Shown in pieces: positions 20,398 through 30,958 of a stretch of 64,000 bases of DNA. A program made the translations under genes and the position numbers. Below the pieces are notes generated by a model. That model worked only from the letters and a program-made list of their open reading frames with translations, did no database searches and was not told the DNA's origin. Within the stretch, counting starts at the first letter, position 1; every line of letters starts with the position of its first letter. The stretch is from Symsagittifera roscoffensis (taxonomy: Eukaryota; Xenacoelomorpha; Acoela; Convolutidae), in assembly GCF_963678635.1 (NCBI RefSeq), contig NC_087065.1:69442956-69506955 (forward strand), written 5' to 3'.

Positions 20398-21800
20398 CCT
20401 CGCAACTTGTCTGCTGATATGCCAGTTCTAGAGGAAATAAGCATCGAAACATAAGAAGTAACGGAAATTTGTAAAAACTTAAATATCAACAAAAGTAAAG
20501 GAACAGATGAATTACCACCTTTTTTATTTCACATTTCCTCTATCTCTCTATCCCCTTCTTTTACACAGATATCGAACATTTTTGCAAACCGGTGAATATC
20601 CATAATTTTTGAAAATTGCAACAATATCTGCTCTCCATAAACATAACGACAAATATGATGTATCCAATTACCCTACCAGTGTCTCTTCTATCGATCCCTT
20701 CCAAATTTCTAGAACGGATTTTGTTCATTCGGTTATACAACCACTATTCACAATTTTTACACAGCACCACAGTTTGGATTTAGAAGGAATCGATCGACGA
20801 TTACTCAATTATTAACATTCCTTCAAAAAGTGTATAATGGTATTGAAAATCAAAAAGAAATAGATGTAATATTCACTGATTAAAGCAAAGTTTTCGACCG
20901 CGTTGATCATGGTGTGCTCCTTAAAAAACTAGTTGAAACCGGCATTAGAGGTGAATTACTAAAATTACTGAAATTTTATGTAACAGATTGTAGCCAATTT
21001 GTTAATGAAGAGTTTTCTTGGGAAATTAAAATCACAAGTGGAGTACTTCAGGGGAGTATTATTGCGCCATTACTTTTCTTTGTTTTTGTGAGCGATTCGC
21101 CTTCAAAATGCGAATATTTTTTCCCTCTTATGTTTGCTGATTATGGAAAATTTATAAGCATTGGAACAGAACGCAATTTAGTACAAAAAAAATTAAACGC
21201 ATTTTGAAAATGTACTGAAACAAATCACATGCCTCATGGATAAATGTGCTCGTGTTTTTATCGACAGTAAAAAAAAAGAATTTTTATTTTGGAAATCACA
21301 TGATCGAAAAAGAGTTAACACAATCAGATTCAGGTTTGATGCTCTCGAGTAACCTTAAATGAGACCAACTCATCGAAAAAACCTGTAAGAAGGCAATAAG
21401 GTTTTTTCCTGATCAAATATAACGTTTCGAATATATATTGGACAACGAAGCTCAACCTGTATAAGTCAATGATAGTGCCAAAATTAGTTTACGGAAGTCC
21501 TTGCTATGGGTTGAGCAAAAAGATAATGGCTATATTAAACAATGTACAGAAGCGCATCGTTAAGTGGATATCACTAAAAAGCGGAAGCTACAAGAAGGTC
21601 TCGAATTTTTGGTAATATCACCACTCCATTTGTACATTCAAGTAAACAACCTTTTGTTATTGTCCAAACTGATTTTGGGTAGATATGAATACGAACTAAT
21701 TGGCAACAAGAGGCACTGCTTAATGGTCATAAAAAACTTGACTCGACTTGTGCTTGGTATGAATATATTATACACCATTAAAACACAACAGAATAAGTAG
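20398..21800 (+). pseudogene. CR1/Jockey-type reverse transcriptase, copy 1
   Basis: Across several frames: NINKSKGTDELPP, FGFRRNRSTITQLL, SKVFDRVDHGVLLKKL, ITSGVLQGSIIAPLLF and FADYGK (from FADD), followed by a C-terminal segment with LYIQVNNLLLLSK. These are RT motifs of CR1/Jockey-like elements. The active-site YADD/FADD box is mutated, and a TAA stands immediately before SKxFDRVDH (20881-20883). The same stop occurs in the other two copies. The ending around 21455-21470 preserves the unoccupied E2 insertion site. Confidence 0.85.
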
Positions 21801-21827
21801 TCATGAACGGATTGCACTGAATCACAC

Positions 21828-22091
21828 TTAATAGTCATCATGGATGATTTTCAACAGTTTTTCACAAGAAATTTTCGAGCTTTTCGTTAAACAGTCAGCC
21901 AGTAGAAGTGTTCCAGACTCCGAAATAACTTCCGACACTTCTGAATTTTCTACCATTGACCGGAGAGCCGAAATTTTGATGCGTAGACGCTTATATTGCG
22001 GAATTTTGCTAGAATAGACAGATTCCACCAGCGAACGATTATCAGTAACTACTTTCACGGGAACCTTCACAGATGTCAGTTCCGATATCAT
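21828..22091 (-). pseudogene. Copia-type RNase H C-terminal fragment
   Basis: VVTDNRSLVESVYSSK, then KRLRIKISALRSM and LLLADCLTKSS, are typical of the last part of Ty1/copia-type polyproteins (RNase H). It starts at an ATG overlapping the end of the protease frame, so about 3 kb of integrase and RT appear deleted. An LTR was not identified downstream. Confidence 0.8.
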
Positions 22092-22735
22092 TTTCTGACA
22101 AAATCACCGAACATCACCCGAATATACATGGAAGTGTTAATTTTAACTTTCTCACCTCCTCCAAAAATAGCACTGGAACTCACTGGTTTTCTGATTACTT
22201 GTTTGAACAGAGGTTTCGGCAGCAATTTCAAATAATCGGTCAGCCATTTTTCACCAGCTGCAGTCGTAGTACAACCTGAATCCAAGATAGCTTTTCCATG
22301 GCATTCATCAGTGAGTTGACCAGATAACATAACAAAAGACAGAAAGGCCTTCTCCTCAATGTCACACGGAACATCGTCTTGTGAGACCAAAGCTGATGAT
22401 TCTCTTTCTGGGCAATCTTCACCTAATGAAAGCGACTTTCACAGTGTCCACATGTACTAATACGACCATCTTTGTTAAGAGGATTTGTTCCTGATGGTTT
22501 CTGTCCCCGCTGTTATGAGAACCACGAACGTACGGTCGGCTACCTCCGAAGATTCCTTCTCGTCCAGCACATTTTCTGTCGGTGTCGAAATTCCCCGAAT
22601 TAGTGTACAAAGCGGTATCAACTTCACGATCGCATACGAAAACAGGTTCATCTTTGACCACAATTGGTGTACAGAAAGCCACTTGACAGACCTGTCTCTA
22701 AAATTCCTCAGAGGGCGCTCCACAAACAGGCACAA
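22088..22735 (-). pseudogene. Copia-type gag zinc knuckle and protease
   Basis: On the minus strand, at about 22455-22410, is a CCHC knuckle (CGHCESRFH-stop-VKDC) where a codon is now TAG. The protease (22390-22088) follows, with ILDSGCTTTAAG (DSG catalytic triad) in the copia style. The upstream frames at 22735-22419 include the Gly/Arg/Asn-rich stretch that precedes such knuckles. Confidence 0.75.
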
Positions 22736-23324
22736 AAAACAAACATAACAAATCTATTTAATAAGTTTATCACAACAATTAGGCTAATTTTTTTGACGTC
22801 GTTCTTGTTTTTTTTGGAGCAACCGAAAAGAAGTGGATGCTAACAGACCACAAGCATGAGCTCTTTGATAAATAAAAAAATGGAGCAAATGACGTGTCAC
22901 TTCCAAAACCCCATCCCCAAGTTTCAAGCCCGCCTCTGAATGACCTCGGGCAGAGAATAAAGCTAAAAGGTAAAAAGCTCGATGAAGGAAATGTAACGGG
23001 AGGAATAAGGCTTGCTGCTTCGGATGACAAAATTGCTCCTTTTTCAACTGATAACTATCAAAAATTAATGTCTAAGCACCCTCAGCGAGCCAAAATTGCA
23101 GCTCCAAGTCCAGAAAATGTAGATAATTTTTTCGTAACCGATTTCGACCTATACAAAGCAATTTTTAAGATCTTGTTCGTAAGTCGAATGGCAGTGCAGG
23201 ACTTAATTTTCTGAAATCGCTTACTAAGCTGATAAACCTCATTGGACATGGCAAAATACCCGAGCCCTTAAGATCTTTCTTTTTTGGCGCAAAGCTTATC
23301 GCCCTCATAAAGATAGACGGAGGG

Positions 23325-23762
23325 TTGAGACCGATTACCATAGGCAGCACGCTGAGACGTATCGCGTCTAAATGCGCTGGAAGCAAGGCCCTCTCCGAGC
23401 GACAAAACTTTTTCGGAAACGTACAGGTAGGATGCGGTACCAAACGAGGAGCAGAAATCGCTGCACAGTCTTTTCGAAACCTAATTGAACGCGACGACAA
23501 TCTAAAATGCACTGTTCTTTTAAAACTAGATTTTAACAATGCCTTCAACTCTCTAAATAGAGAAACAATGCTGAATCATGTTTATTCAAATCGCCCCGAA
23601 TTGTTTAATTACACCCATTGCGCGTATAGTAAACCTAGTTACCTTTTTTACGGAAGCTCTGTCATAGTGTCAGAAGACGGAACTCAGCAAGGTGATCCTG
23701 AAGCCCCACCCCTTTTTGCGGAAACAATTCAGACACTAGTCAAACAGTTAGTCGAAAATTAA
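23325..23762 (+). pseudogene. RLE-element reverse transcriptase fragment
   Basis: 145 codons containing fingers and palm motifs 1-4 (LKLDFNNAF has the motif-A aspartate; QQGDPEAPPLF is motif B). It ends before a YxDD box: the following DNA (IWYLDDENLADD-like, 23764-23800) is in another frame after a stop. The preceding frame (22894-23214) covers the N-terminal RT segment and is joined by a frameshift near 23170. Confidence 0.8.
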
Positions 23763-23926
23763 CATCTGGTATTTAGATGATGAAAATTTAGCCGACGACT
23801 AGATTTGGCTCCCAATGGATGAACGTCATCCTGTGCAAAAATTTAAGGGGCAAACTGTCGAACCAACAACTCAGAATTGCGATAGGACTTCGATTAGGCT
23901 CAAAAATATGCGAACGGCATTAATTC

Positions 23927-24497
23927 GTGTGCAGAAAAGACGTTACCGAGGATGGTTGGCATGGTCTTTCTTGCCTCAAATGTACAGGTAGATTCTATAG
24001 GCTTTCAAACCTGAATGCCCTTAAGAAAGCAGAGTTTATCTTTTACTCACATTCTGTCTGTTTTAGAACCACGACACATCTACAGGACCAATCAGAAGCG
24101 GCCAGACGGTTTGACGCACATGACCGATCAGAAGCGACCAGACGGTTTGACGCTCGTTCCATGGGCTGTTGGTAAGCAGCTCTTGTGGGATGTAACGGTA
24201 CAAGACCCCTTAGCTCCTTGTAGGATTAATGCCGGGTCTGTTTGTAACCCTGTTACGGCTGCCGCTGAAGCGGAAGAGCGAAAAATTGACAAGTATAAAG
24301 ATCTTGTAGATGATGGATATCTTTTTCAACCGCTAGCTTTTGAGAATCAAGGCGCGGCCAGCCCCAGCACAGAAATTTTTTTGAGCAAGCTTTGTAAGAA
24401 CCTAAGCATATGCATTGAGGAACCCAGAGCAGGCAGCTTTTTAAAACAGAGAATCTCTCCGGCAACACAAATTGCGAACGCCGCTTGCCTACTCTGA
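23927..24497 (+). pseudogene. RLE-element C-terminal endonuclease region
   Basis: The frames 23927-24175 and 24015-24497 overlap. The first begins CRKDVTEDGWHGLSCLKCTGR, a Cys/His segment typical of the CCHC before the nuclease. The second has RPDGLTLVPW and LLWDVTVQDP, with catalytic-type Asp residues, then AAEAEERKIDKY. A 36 bp in-frame duplication repeats DQKRPDGLT (24090-24155). One frameshift near 24020 separates the pieces. Confidence 0.7.
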
Positions 24498-24499
24498 AC

Positions 24500-25140
24500 A
24501 ATAAATGACAAAATAACTTTCGACGAAATTTTCTATTTGTAACAGTTGTACATTATATTTTCTCGTGTCGAGTTGCGTGTTCTTTTTGAAGAAACGTACC
24601 CGTATCGATTTTAATTGAAAAGGACTCCAACACTTGTCATCTTCTTTCATCATTATCACTTCCATATCTAGAAAATTCCAAGGATTTTGACTGGAATACG
24701 TGATGAAGGGACTCCTGACTGTAAGCTCGGTTACTATGATACTTTTGACCTTCTGATTACTTTGACAGTTGGTGTACTCCCGGAGGCCTGGTTGCAAGCA
24801 ATCACAGTTGAAAAAATTCTCTTGATACTACTTTTCATATCCGCTAAAGTGAGTTTCGGATTTCGCAACGAGCACTAATTTTCTGTCTCGCTCATCTTGC
24901 CCAGTGCAGAATAATAGCTTGCAAGCTAGTACGCCTTCTAGTAAAGCAAGTTTGTACTTTTCAACCTTGCATTCGCTTGCTCAAATCAGCAATGAAATCA
25001 ACCATGCTCGCATTTGTGCGACGGAGTTTTTCTTATTTTTCATAGTCTGCGAAGAGCTCATCAACCTCTTCTTTGCCGAACGCTCCTTTCAAAGCGTCCA
25101 AAAATTTGTTCAGGCCTTCGTTGCGGTTCAATTCTGATAA
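24500..25140 (-). pseudogene. Copia-type gag remnant
   Basis: On the minus strand, with three frame breaks and one stop: LNRNEGLNKFLDALKGAFGK, FADYEK, then FIADLSK, a cysteine-containing LACKLLFCTG-like segment and FSTVIACNQASG. This pattern (D/E-rich helix, FI..., LPE/LACKLL, DRKLV) is that of copia-type Gag. The order and strand match the protease/RNase H fragments at 22.7-21.8 kb, so these are one element interrupted by the RLE element. Confidence 0.65.
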
Positions 25141-26335
25141 CGGAATAGACATCACTGTTTCTTTCTTTGCACCCGCCAATGAAAGCGCTATCACAGGCGC
25201 TCTTTTTTTCCTGGTATATCAGTAACCGTAACATCAAGCCGACGGGACTTCAAGCCGAATCGTAAAATTAGGGACTTCAAGCTGAATATTTTCTTATAAA
25301 ATTGTGAAATATGATAAATTTGAAAAATTTTATTGAAGATTTTCGGAATTTCATTATCTTTCTTCACTACTTATTGGCGTTTTCATAAAGTTTAGGCCTC
25401 CAACTGATGTTTAGGAAAGTTGAAAAGTAAAACACGGTTGAAGGCGTTTTTCATGTCTATAATGTATGCATTTCAAATCCGGCTGATTTTATTAACGGAT
25501 GCCAATCCCAAGTGATTCATTGTCATGAATTACGCTTTTTATGGACTAAACTTGCCTAAATTTTTCAAAAGCAACGTTTTACAGATAAAAAAATTGTAAT
25601 TTGAGGTGCTTGTAAAGTTGAAATTTCGGCCTGAAGTCCCTTCGACTTGAATTCCCGTCGGCCTGATGTCCTCCACCATTAGTAAACCCCACCGGTCAGC
25701 ATTACAGCACTGAAAAATGTTTGTAAGTAAAATGATGTAAAAACAGTCTCTGTTAATTAGTTTGCTCGCTTAATTGCTTTTTAGGCGTTTTTTTGTGTGG
25801 ATACTTTGTTGATTTGAGTTTACTTTAAGTATTTTCTTCAAGTGAGTTTGCATTTTAAAGATAGATTTATGAATTGTGATGGCATTAAATACAATCAGGT
25901 ATTTCCAGCCTCTTCTAAGCGTAGAGATTTTTTTCAATCAACTCAAAGCCGAGTACGACACTTCAAAGGGTTTTTATACTCTGAATGTCGGATGCAGACA
26001 GTAGCGATTCGGATGCAGACAGTTTCGACGAAATGTCGCCCTCAGCGAAACGTACAAGTAGTCACAAAATTGAATTCCGAAATAGAAGATTCTTTCTTTG
26101 CACCCGCCAATGAAAGCGCTATCACAGGCGCTCTTTTTTTCCTGGTATATCAGTAACTGTAACATCAAGCCGACGGGACTTCAAGCCGAATCGTAAAATT
26201 AGGGACTTCAAGCTGAATATTTTCTTATAAAATTGTGAAATATGATAAATTTGAAAAATTTTATTGAAGATTTTTGGAATTTCATTATCTTTCTTTACTA
26301 GTTATTGGCGTTTTCATAAATTTTAGGCCTCCAAA
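25141..26335. repeat. Spacer with a ~245 bp direct repeat
   Basis: 25159-25398 and 26091-26335 are near-identical direct copies (TTTCTTTGCACCCGCC to TTTTAGGCCTCCAA). The second ends exactly where segmental-duplication copy 2 begins. Between them, 25985-26120 encodes a short acidic reading frame (MSDADSSDSDADSFDEM) that is not called as a gene. Otherwise AT-rich, nothing recognised. Confidence 0.75.
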
Positions 26336-26653
26336 TTTCAGTAGTTTCAGTCCTTAGTAGTTTTAATTGAAAAATATGCACGGCTTAGTCCGAAAAAAAA
26401 CCGTTCTCGGGGACCCTGAACTTCAAAAAGTCCGGTGTACAGAAATTTGAATTTTTTAAAGAACTTTATATAGTCTAACACAATTTTCCAAGTTTTTTTT
26501 TAATTTGTCCGAGCCAAACAGCAGGAGAAAGTACTCTGGTCATTGTTTTGCGAGCCACGAGTAACTAAACTCACAAGACACAAAGCAAAACAAATCACAC
26601 TCTTCTCACCCTTGTTTTTGATGCGCAGACACTTCCTCTGCTTTCAGCTTCTG

Positions 26654-27217
26654 CTACCGTCTTGCATTCGCCTTCCTCGTTGTCTGCGACGGTCTCTCTT
26701 GTTTGCCCCTGACATTGCCGATCAGTTCTGACAGTCTCTCTTTGTGTGCCTTTACCAATTGCAGAAATTTCAGCTCCAATTCAGCACTCTGGTGCAGCGT
26801 CAAATATTGCGTGAGCTGCTCCGGGTCGCTTTGTTTGCTCTTGGAGAGCAGACGTTTTGTTGCTGGAATAATGAGCACTCCCATGCCGAGTAGCTCACTA
26901 AACAAGTCGGGCATTCCTTCCCTTCTGCAAACGACAATCGCCATTATCTGCTGCCTCGTCGACTTGAAATAGTTTGTCACCTCCTCGACACAGGCTGCGC
27001 AATAGTTGTTGGTTTTATGGCTGCTAATGGCGTTAATCACCACGTCGTGCCACGCAACCAATTTTTTCTCCTTCAAGGGAGTGTTTTCCAGTAACTTTAG
27101 GAGGTTCTTTCCATAGTTCAGCGAATTTTTTTTCAGGGATAGGCCAGGAATTTCTGTAACAAGGCTCTCGTATCGCGTTTTCTCACGTCTGTTGAGGGTG
27201 TTGATGCTATGGATCAA
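26654..27217 (-). CDS. Conserved 187-codon ORF, copy 2 (function unknown)
   Basis: This is the duplicate of the ORF at 13139-13702: same length, same ends, no frame break. Residue changes include Gln to His in the SSxKTNNY segment and Thr to Met at two sites. Upstream (27218-27800) is the same AT-rich sequence as in copy 1. I see no recognisable promoter. It could be retroelement-derived or a fast-evolving single-exon gene. Two neutral-looking copies favour the former. Confidence 0.45.
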   Translation of the reverse strand: MIHSINTLNRREKTRYESLVTEIPGLSLKKNSLNYGKNLLKLLENTPLKEKKLVAWHDVVINAISSHKTNNYCAACVEEVTNYFKSTRQQIMAIVVCRREGMPDLFSELLGMGVLIIPATKRLLSKSKQSDPEQLTQYLTLHQSAELELKFLQLVKAHKERLSELIGNVRGKQERPSQTTRKANARR

Positions 27218-30160
27218 GGAGCTAGAAACAATTTCGGTATCTCAAATACAAATTGGCCATATTCTACGTATCGATAAGAAAAGACAATAAAAATTCACTC
27301 TACATTGATGAAAATTATTAAAGTTTTTTAGATACTGGCCCTTTAATGGGAAAACAGTTGGAATTTTAAGCTATTCGCTTTTTGGTCTATCGCAAAAATA
27401 CAAATAAAATTGAAGACATTTTTGATAAACAGTAAATATCAAACTTTTTTGCAACTCTGTGCATCGTCAGCAGTTTTACAATAAACTAAGCTAAATGACG
27501 ATGAAACATCAATTTACAAATTTACAATTCACTAAAATTTTTGTTCTTAACCATCATATTAAAAAATCAGCCAATCACAGTTGACTTCAAAAATTACTAT
27601 TTAGCCTAAATTATTTTCAACCTCTAAAACTAATTAAACAGTTTTTAATTATTTGTCTGGAAGTTTCTGAGTCATAATTTTGATTTAGACATGTAAATTT
27701 TAAATTAAAAACCAAAAATATTCAGTGTTAAATAATGAAACTTAATTTTACAAGTTAGTTTTATTTTCAAAATTTGTCTCAGCCAAACAGCAGGAAAAAG
27801 TACTGTGGAAATTGTCGTTAGGAGTTTTTGTGTGAGCATCCGCTCAACGCAGAGGCTTCTGTTAAGAGGCTTGCCAATCATGATGTTGAGAATAATAGCC
27901 ATGAGCGCCATAAAATCTTATATGTAACATTCGCCCTGAAGTACATACCGAGGGAAAGTGAAGCAAGATCCTGAAACGATTGGCTAGTGTCTGAATTCAG
28001 CTTTAACTGCTTTTAAATCTCTATACCATAGCCAGTTTAGTCGACATCGGGTCGACAAAATTGTAAATTCTCAAGGCTATCAGTAGAACCGCGCAAATTA
28101 ACTTAGTTGCATGTGGACAGTTAACTCATTGCTGGCTCTCAGTATCTCCAGATCATGAATTCACTCCTTAAAGCAGGGCTAGTACGCTATTACTAATAGG
28201 TTAATGTAGTACTCTTGTTTTTGTACAGCAGAGAAAATCACCGCATCCATCGGAGATGGAGCGACACGTTCTCGCAACTCCTAGCTTCTCAATATCTGAA
28301 AACGAAACTTTATGTTATTAATTTCAATTCAAGACTCCCATCAAGCTAAAAATGTTCAATTTACAGTTTCGGTGTACAAAATTGGATCCTTACGGTTTCA
28401 TTCAGTATTCAGGCAGGGCTGCCAGTCTTTCCCTTTGATGAAGCTCGTTCTAACTGCACAATCGTTACGACTCTGAAAGCTTCGTTTCTTCGTCTTCTGA
28501 TTAACTATCCCTTTGTCGTTCCTGTCGTTTCCCATCTTGACCAGGTTATTGACTGAAGTCTTGCCCTTGATCTCCTGCTGTTTCGTTTGCTTCATCAGGG
28601 TCCCTTTTAATCCTCATCAACTTATACCAACGGTAGTCTCGGCCCAATCAAATTGCCAACAATCTTACTCTCAGATTCTTTGAGGACAACTTTGACTCCT
28701 TCACAGCTGAAGTGCGCTAGAGCATCTTTAGTCAACAGCTTGCTTTCCAGATGGTATAAATTCCCTTCTCTCACTGAAAACTATCATAAATTCCTCTTTT
28801 AGATCATTTCTTTCAGTCCATTGTACCAGCAAGTTTCGCCATCCTTCATTCGTTGGTCTCCAAGGCTCTCAATCTCTGTACTCGTACTACAAAGTCTACA
28901 ACAAAGTCTGCTCTGAGCAAAATTCGTCTGATTAGAGAGTACTCCGGTATTTTATCGGAATTGTGTTGAAATTGTTCCAGTCTTCCGTTTCTTCTCTATT
29001 ACTAATAGGTTAAAGTATTACTTTTGTTTTTGTACAGTAAAGAAAGTCACCGCCTCCATCGGAGATGGAGCGACATTTTCTCTCAACTCCTAGCTTCTTA
29101 ATATCTAGAGTGTATTCCTTATGGCCTCATTCGACCGTTGCTAACGTTTGGCAAGGATAGAAGAATTTTCGAGAAAAAAAATAAACCGTGAAGAATCTTA
29201 CTTCAAAACCGGTGTTTTCGCTGAAAAATAATCTGAATTTTTTCTATGTTCAAGTTCTTCAAAAAACGATTGTCTCACGCGTTAGCCTAGCTAATAGCTA
29301 ATACCTGACCTGATCTAACGGTACCAAAATAAACTGGACTGGTTGAGGTCACTTAGATGCCCGGATGTTGGGATGGAGTTTTGGAAGTGACACTTCTTTT
29401 GCTCAATTTTTTTTCATTTATCAAAGAGCTCATGCCTGTGGTCTATTTACGTTCACTTTTTTTTGTTTGCTCTAAAAAAAACAAGAAACACGTTTAACAA
29501 ATTTAGTCATTTTGTAAAATTATTCCGGAAGTACATACCGACTGAAAATGAAGCTAAGTTATGAACTGGCTGTCTAGCGTCTAAACACAGCTTCACATGC
29601 TTTTAACTGTCTCTAAAAAACCAGTTCAATGTTTGGTTCATTAACATTGGGTCGACAGAGACAAAGTCATTACTATTTAGGGCTATCGGCCAAACAGCGT
29701 AGGTTAACTTAATTGTATGCAAAAATAGTGAGCTCATGATGGGTGTCTCCAGACCACAAGGTCACTCCTAAAAACAGGGCTTAACTTTTATTTTATGATT
29801 GTTTTTGTTCAGTAGATAAAAATCACCATTTCTATCGGAGATGGATTAACTCCTTGTTATTTTAATTCAATATAATTCAATTCAATGTTATTTTAATTCA
29901 ATTCAAGACATTCCGGGAAACTGAAAATTGTCAAGTTATAGTTCACAGTTCTTCTCCGAGTCCCTTCCGGATTCTTGAACACCGACGAAGAGTTGTCTTC
30001 TTGACGACCAGAAAGCGTAGCAAAATCGTAATAGCCCTCCTGATTCCCTGGAATTGCTTAGGAACGATTGTGGCTGTACAATCGTTACAGCTTGAAGCGC
30101 TCTCCTATAAAAAAAGATTAAAACAATTTCTGTCGTTCGCTCTTTTTCTTACACGTCTTG
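27218..30160. repeat. LTR/leader mosaic of block copy 2
   Basis: Collinear with 13703-16678. LTR 3' end on the minus strand at about 27926 (TGTAACA); hairpins at about 28250, 29056 and 29840; E1-leader-like part at 29150-29340. Small indels distinguish the copies, for example an extra GCTTTCC-like insertion near 28745 and loss of about 60 bp near 28425. The short ORFs here (27705-27911, 28398-28595) are parts of LTR sequence. Confidence 0.65.
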
Positions 30161-30958
30161 TGTGCCATTCCCCCAGATTGGCGCAGTCGAGCATGTCGAC
30201 GCACTTGAAAAAGGACAATAAAGGCGTTATCATCAAAATAACAATAAAAAGGAGGGTAAAGCCAAAACGGTCATTTTGTCTGAAAAACACGCAGGAAAGA
30301 GACAACCCAATTAACAAGACGAAAATCAGTTGAAGAGAAACACGAGAAATACGAAGCCTCTTATCGTGGCATCAAGACACGATAAGACGCTTATCTGAGA
30401 AAGATCATACGGAAAAAAAATCCAATCGGACATACGGAACGGATCCGTACCCTCCCGTGCCACGAAATCGGAGAGGTAACAAGGTTATCTCCAAGAGAAC
30501 GAAAAATTCCAGGCCCCGTGTCCAAACACGGTGAGAAACTATTTAACACATACTTTTAGCTACTATAATGCCCTGATTGGTTTAATTAACTCCAATATTG
30601 TTTAGTAATTCAGAGCATGAGTAGTTAGAAAAAGGAAAGTGTCAATCCATCTTCAATGAGTTTATTATATAACAGTCACTAAAAACGTAGTGAATTATGG
30701 TTTTCCAGATGTTTCTAATAGTAATCATGCTGTCCGGTTATTTTTGCCCGTAAACGAAAACTGATCAAAAGTCGTTTGGTTGATTGCCTAAAAATAGCAA
30801 CTTTTTAACTAGACCTAAACAGACCAGAAAACTAACTGGCTAGGTCTAGACGGTTAAAAACGAAGAGAATTAAGGTAACTGACGCCTGCCAGTCGTGAAT
30901 AGGGAATGGGTATTTTTTCTACGCTCCGTCACTGTGTAATGTCTGGTCGAGTATTACA
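30161..30958 (+). repeat. Complete LTR (plus orientation), block copy 2
   Basis: 798 bp, starting TGTGCCATTCCCCCAG and ending GAGTATTACA. It aligns with the E3 LTR including CTACGCTCCGTC(A/G)CTGTGTA near the end. The next base starts the first unit of the 1.36 kb array, and no primer site of the TGGCGCTC type follows. This shows where the LTR-end remnant in each array unit comes from. Confidence 0.75.

Larger units (their letters stand above)
22840..24497 (+). mobile_element. RLE-type non-LTR retrotransposon, 5'-truncated
   Basis: It has an RT with GGLRPITIGSTLRRIASK, LKLDFNNAFNSLNRETML and EDGTQQGDPEAPPLF, then a C-terminal RPDGLTLVPWAVGK / WDVTVQDPL motif. The RPDG...D-T arrangement fits a PD-(D/E)XK restriction-like endonuclease of R2-group non-LTR elements. 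RT catalytic box and N-terminal zinc fingers are missing. It sits, in the opposite orientation, between the gag pieces of a copia remnant, so it probably inserted there. Confidence 0.7.

Noticed and set aside
25985-26120. Short acidic reading frame MSDADSSDSDAD
   Set aside because: About 45 codons with a small repeat, running into the 245 bp repeat. It might be a first exon but nothing supports it.
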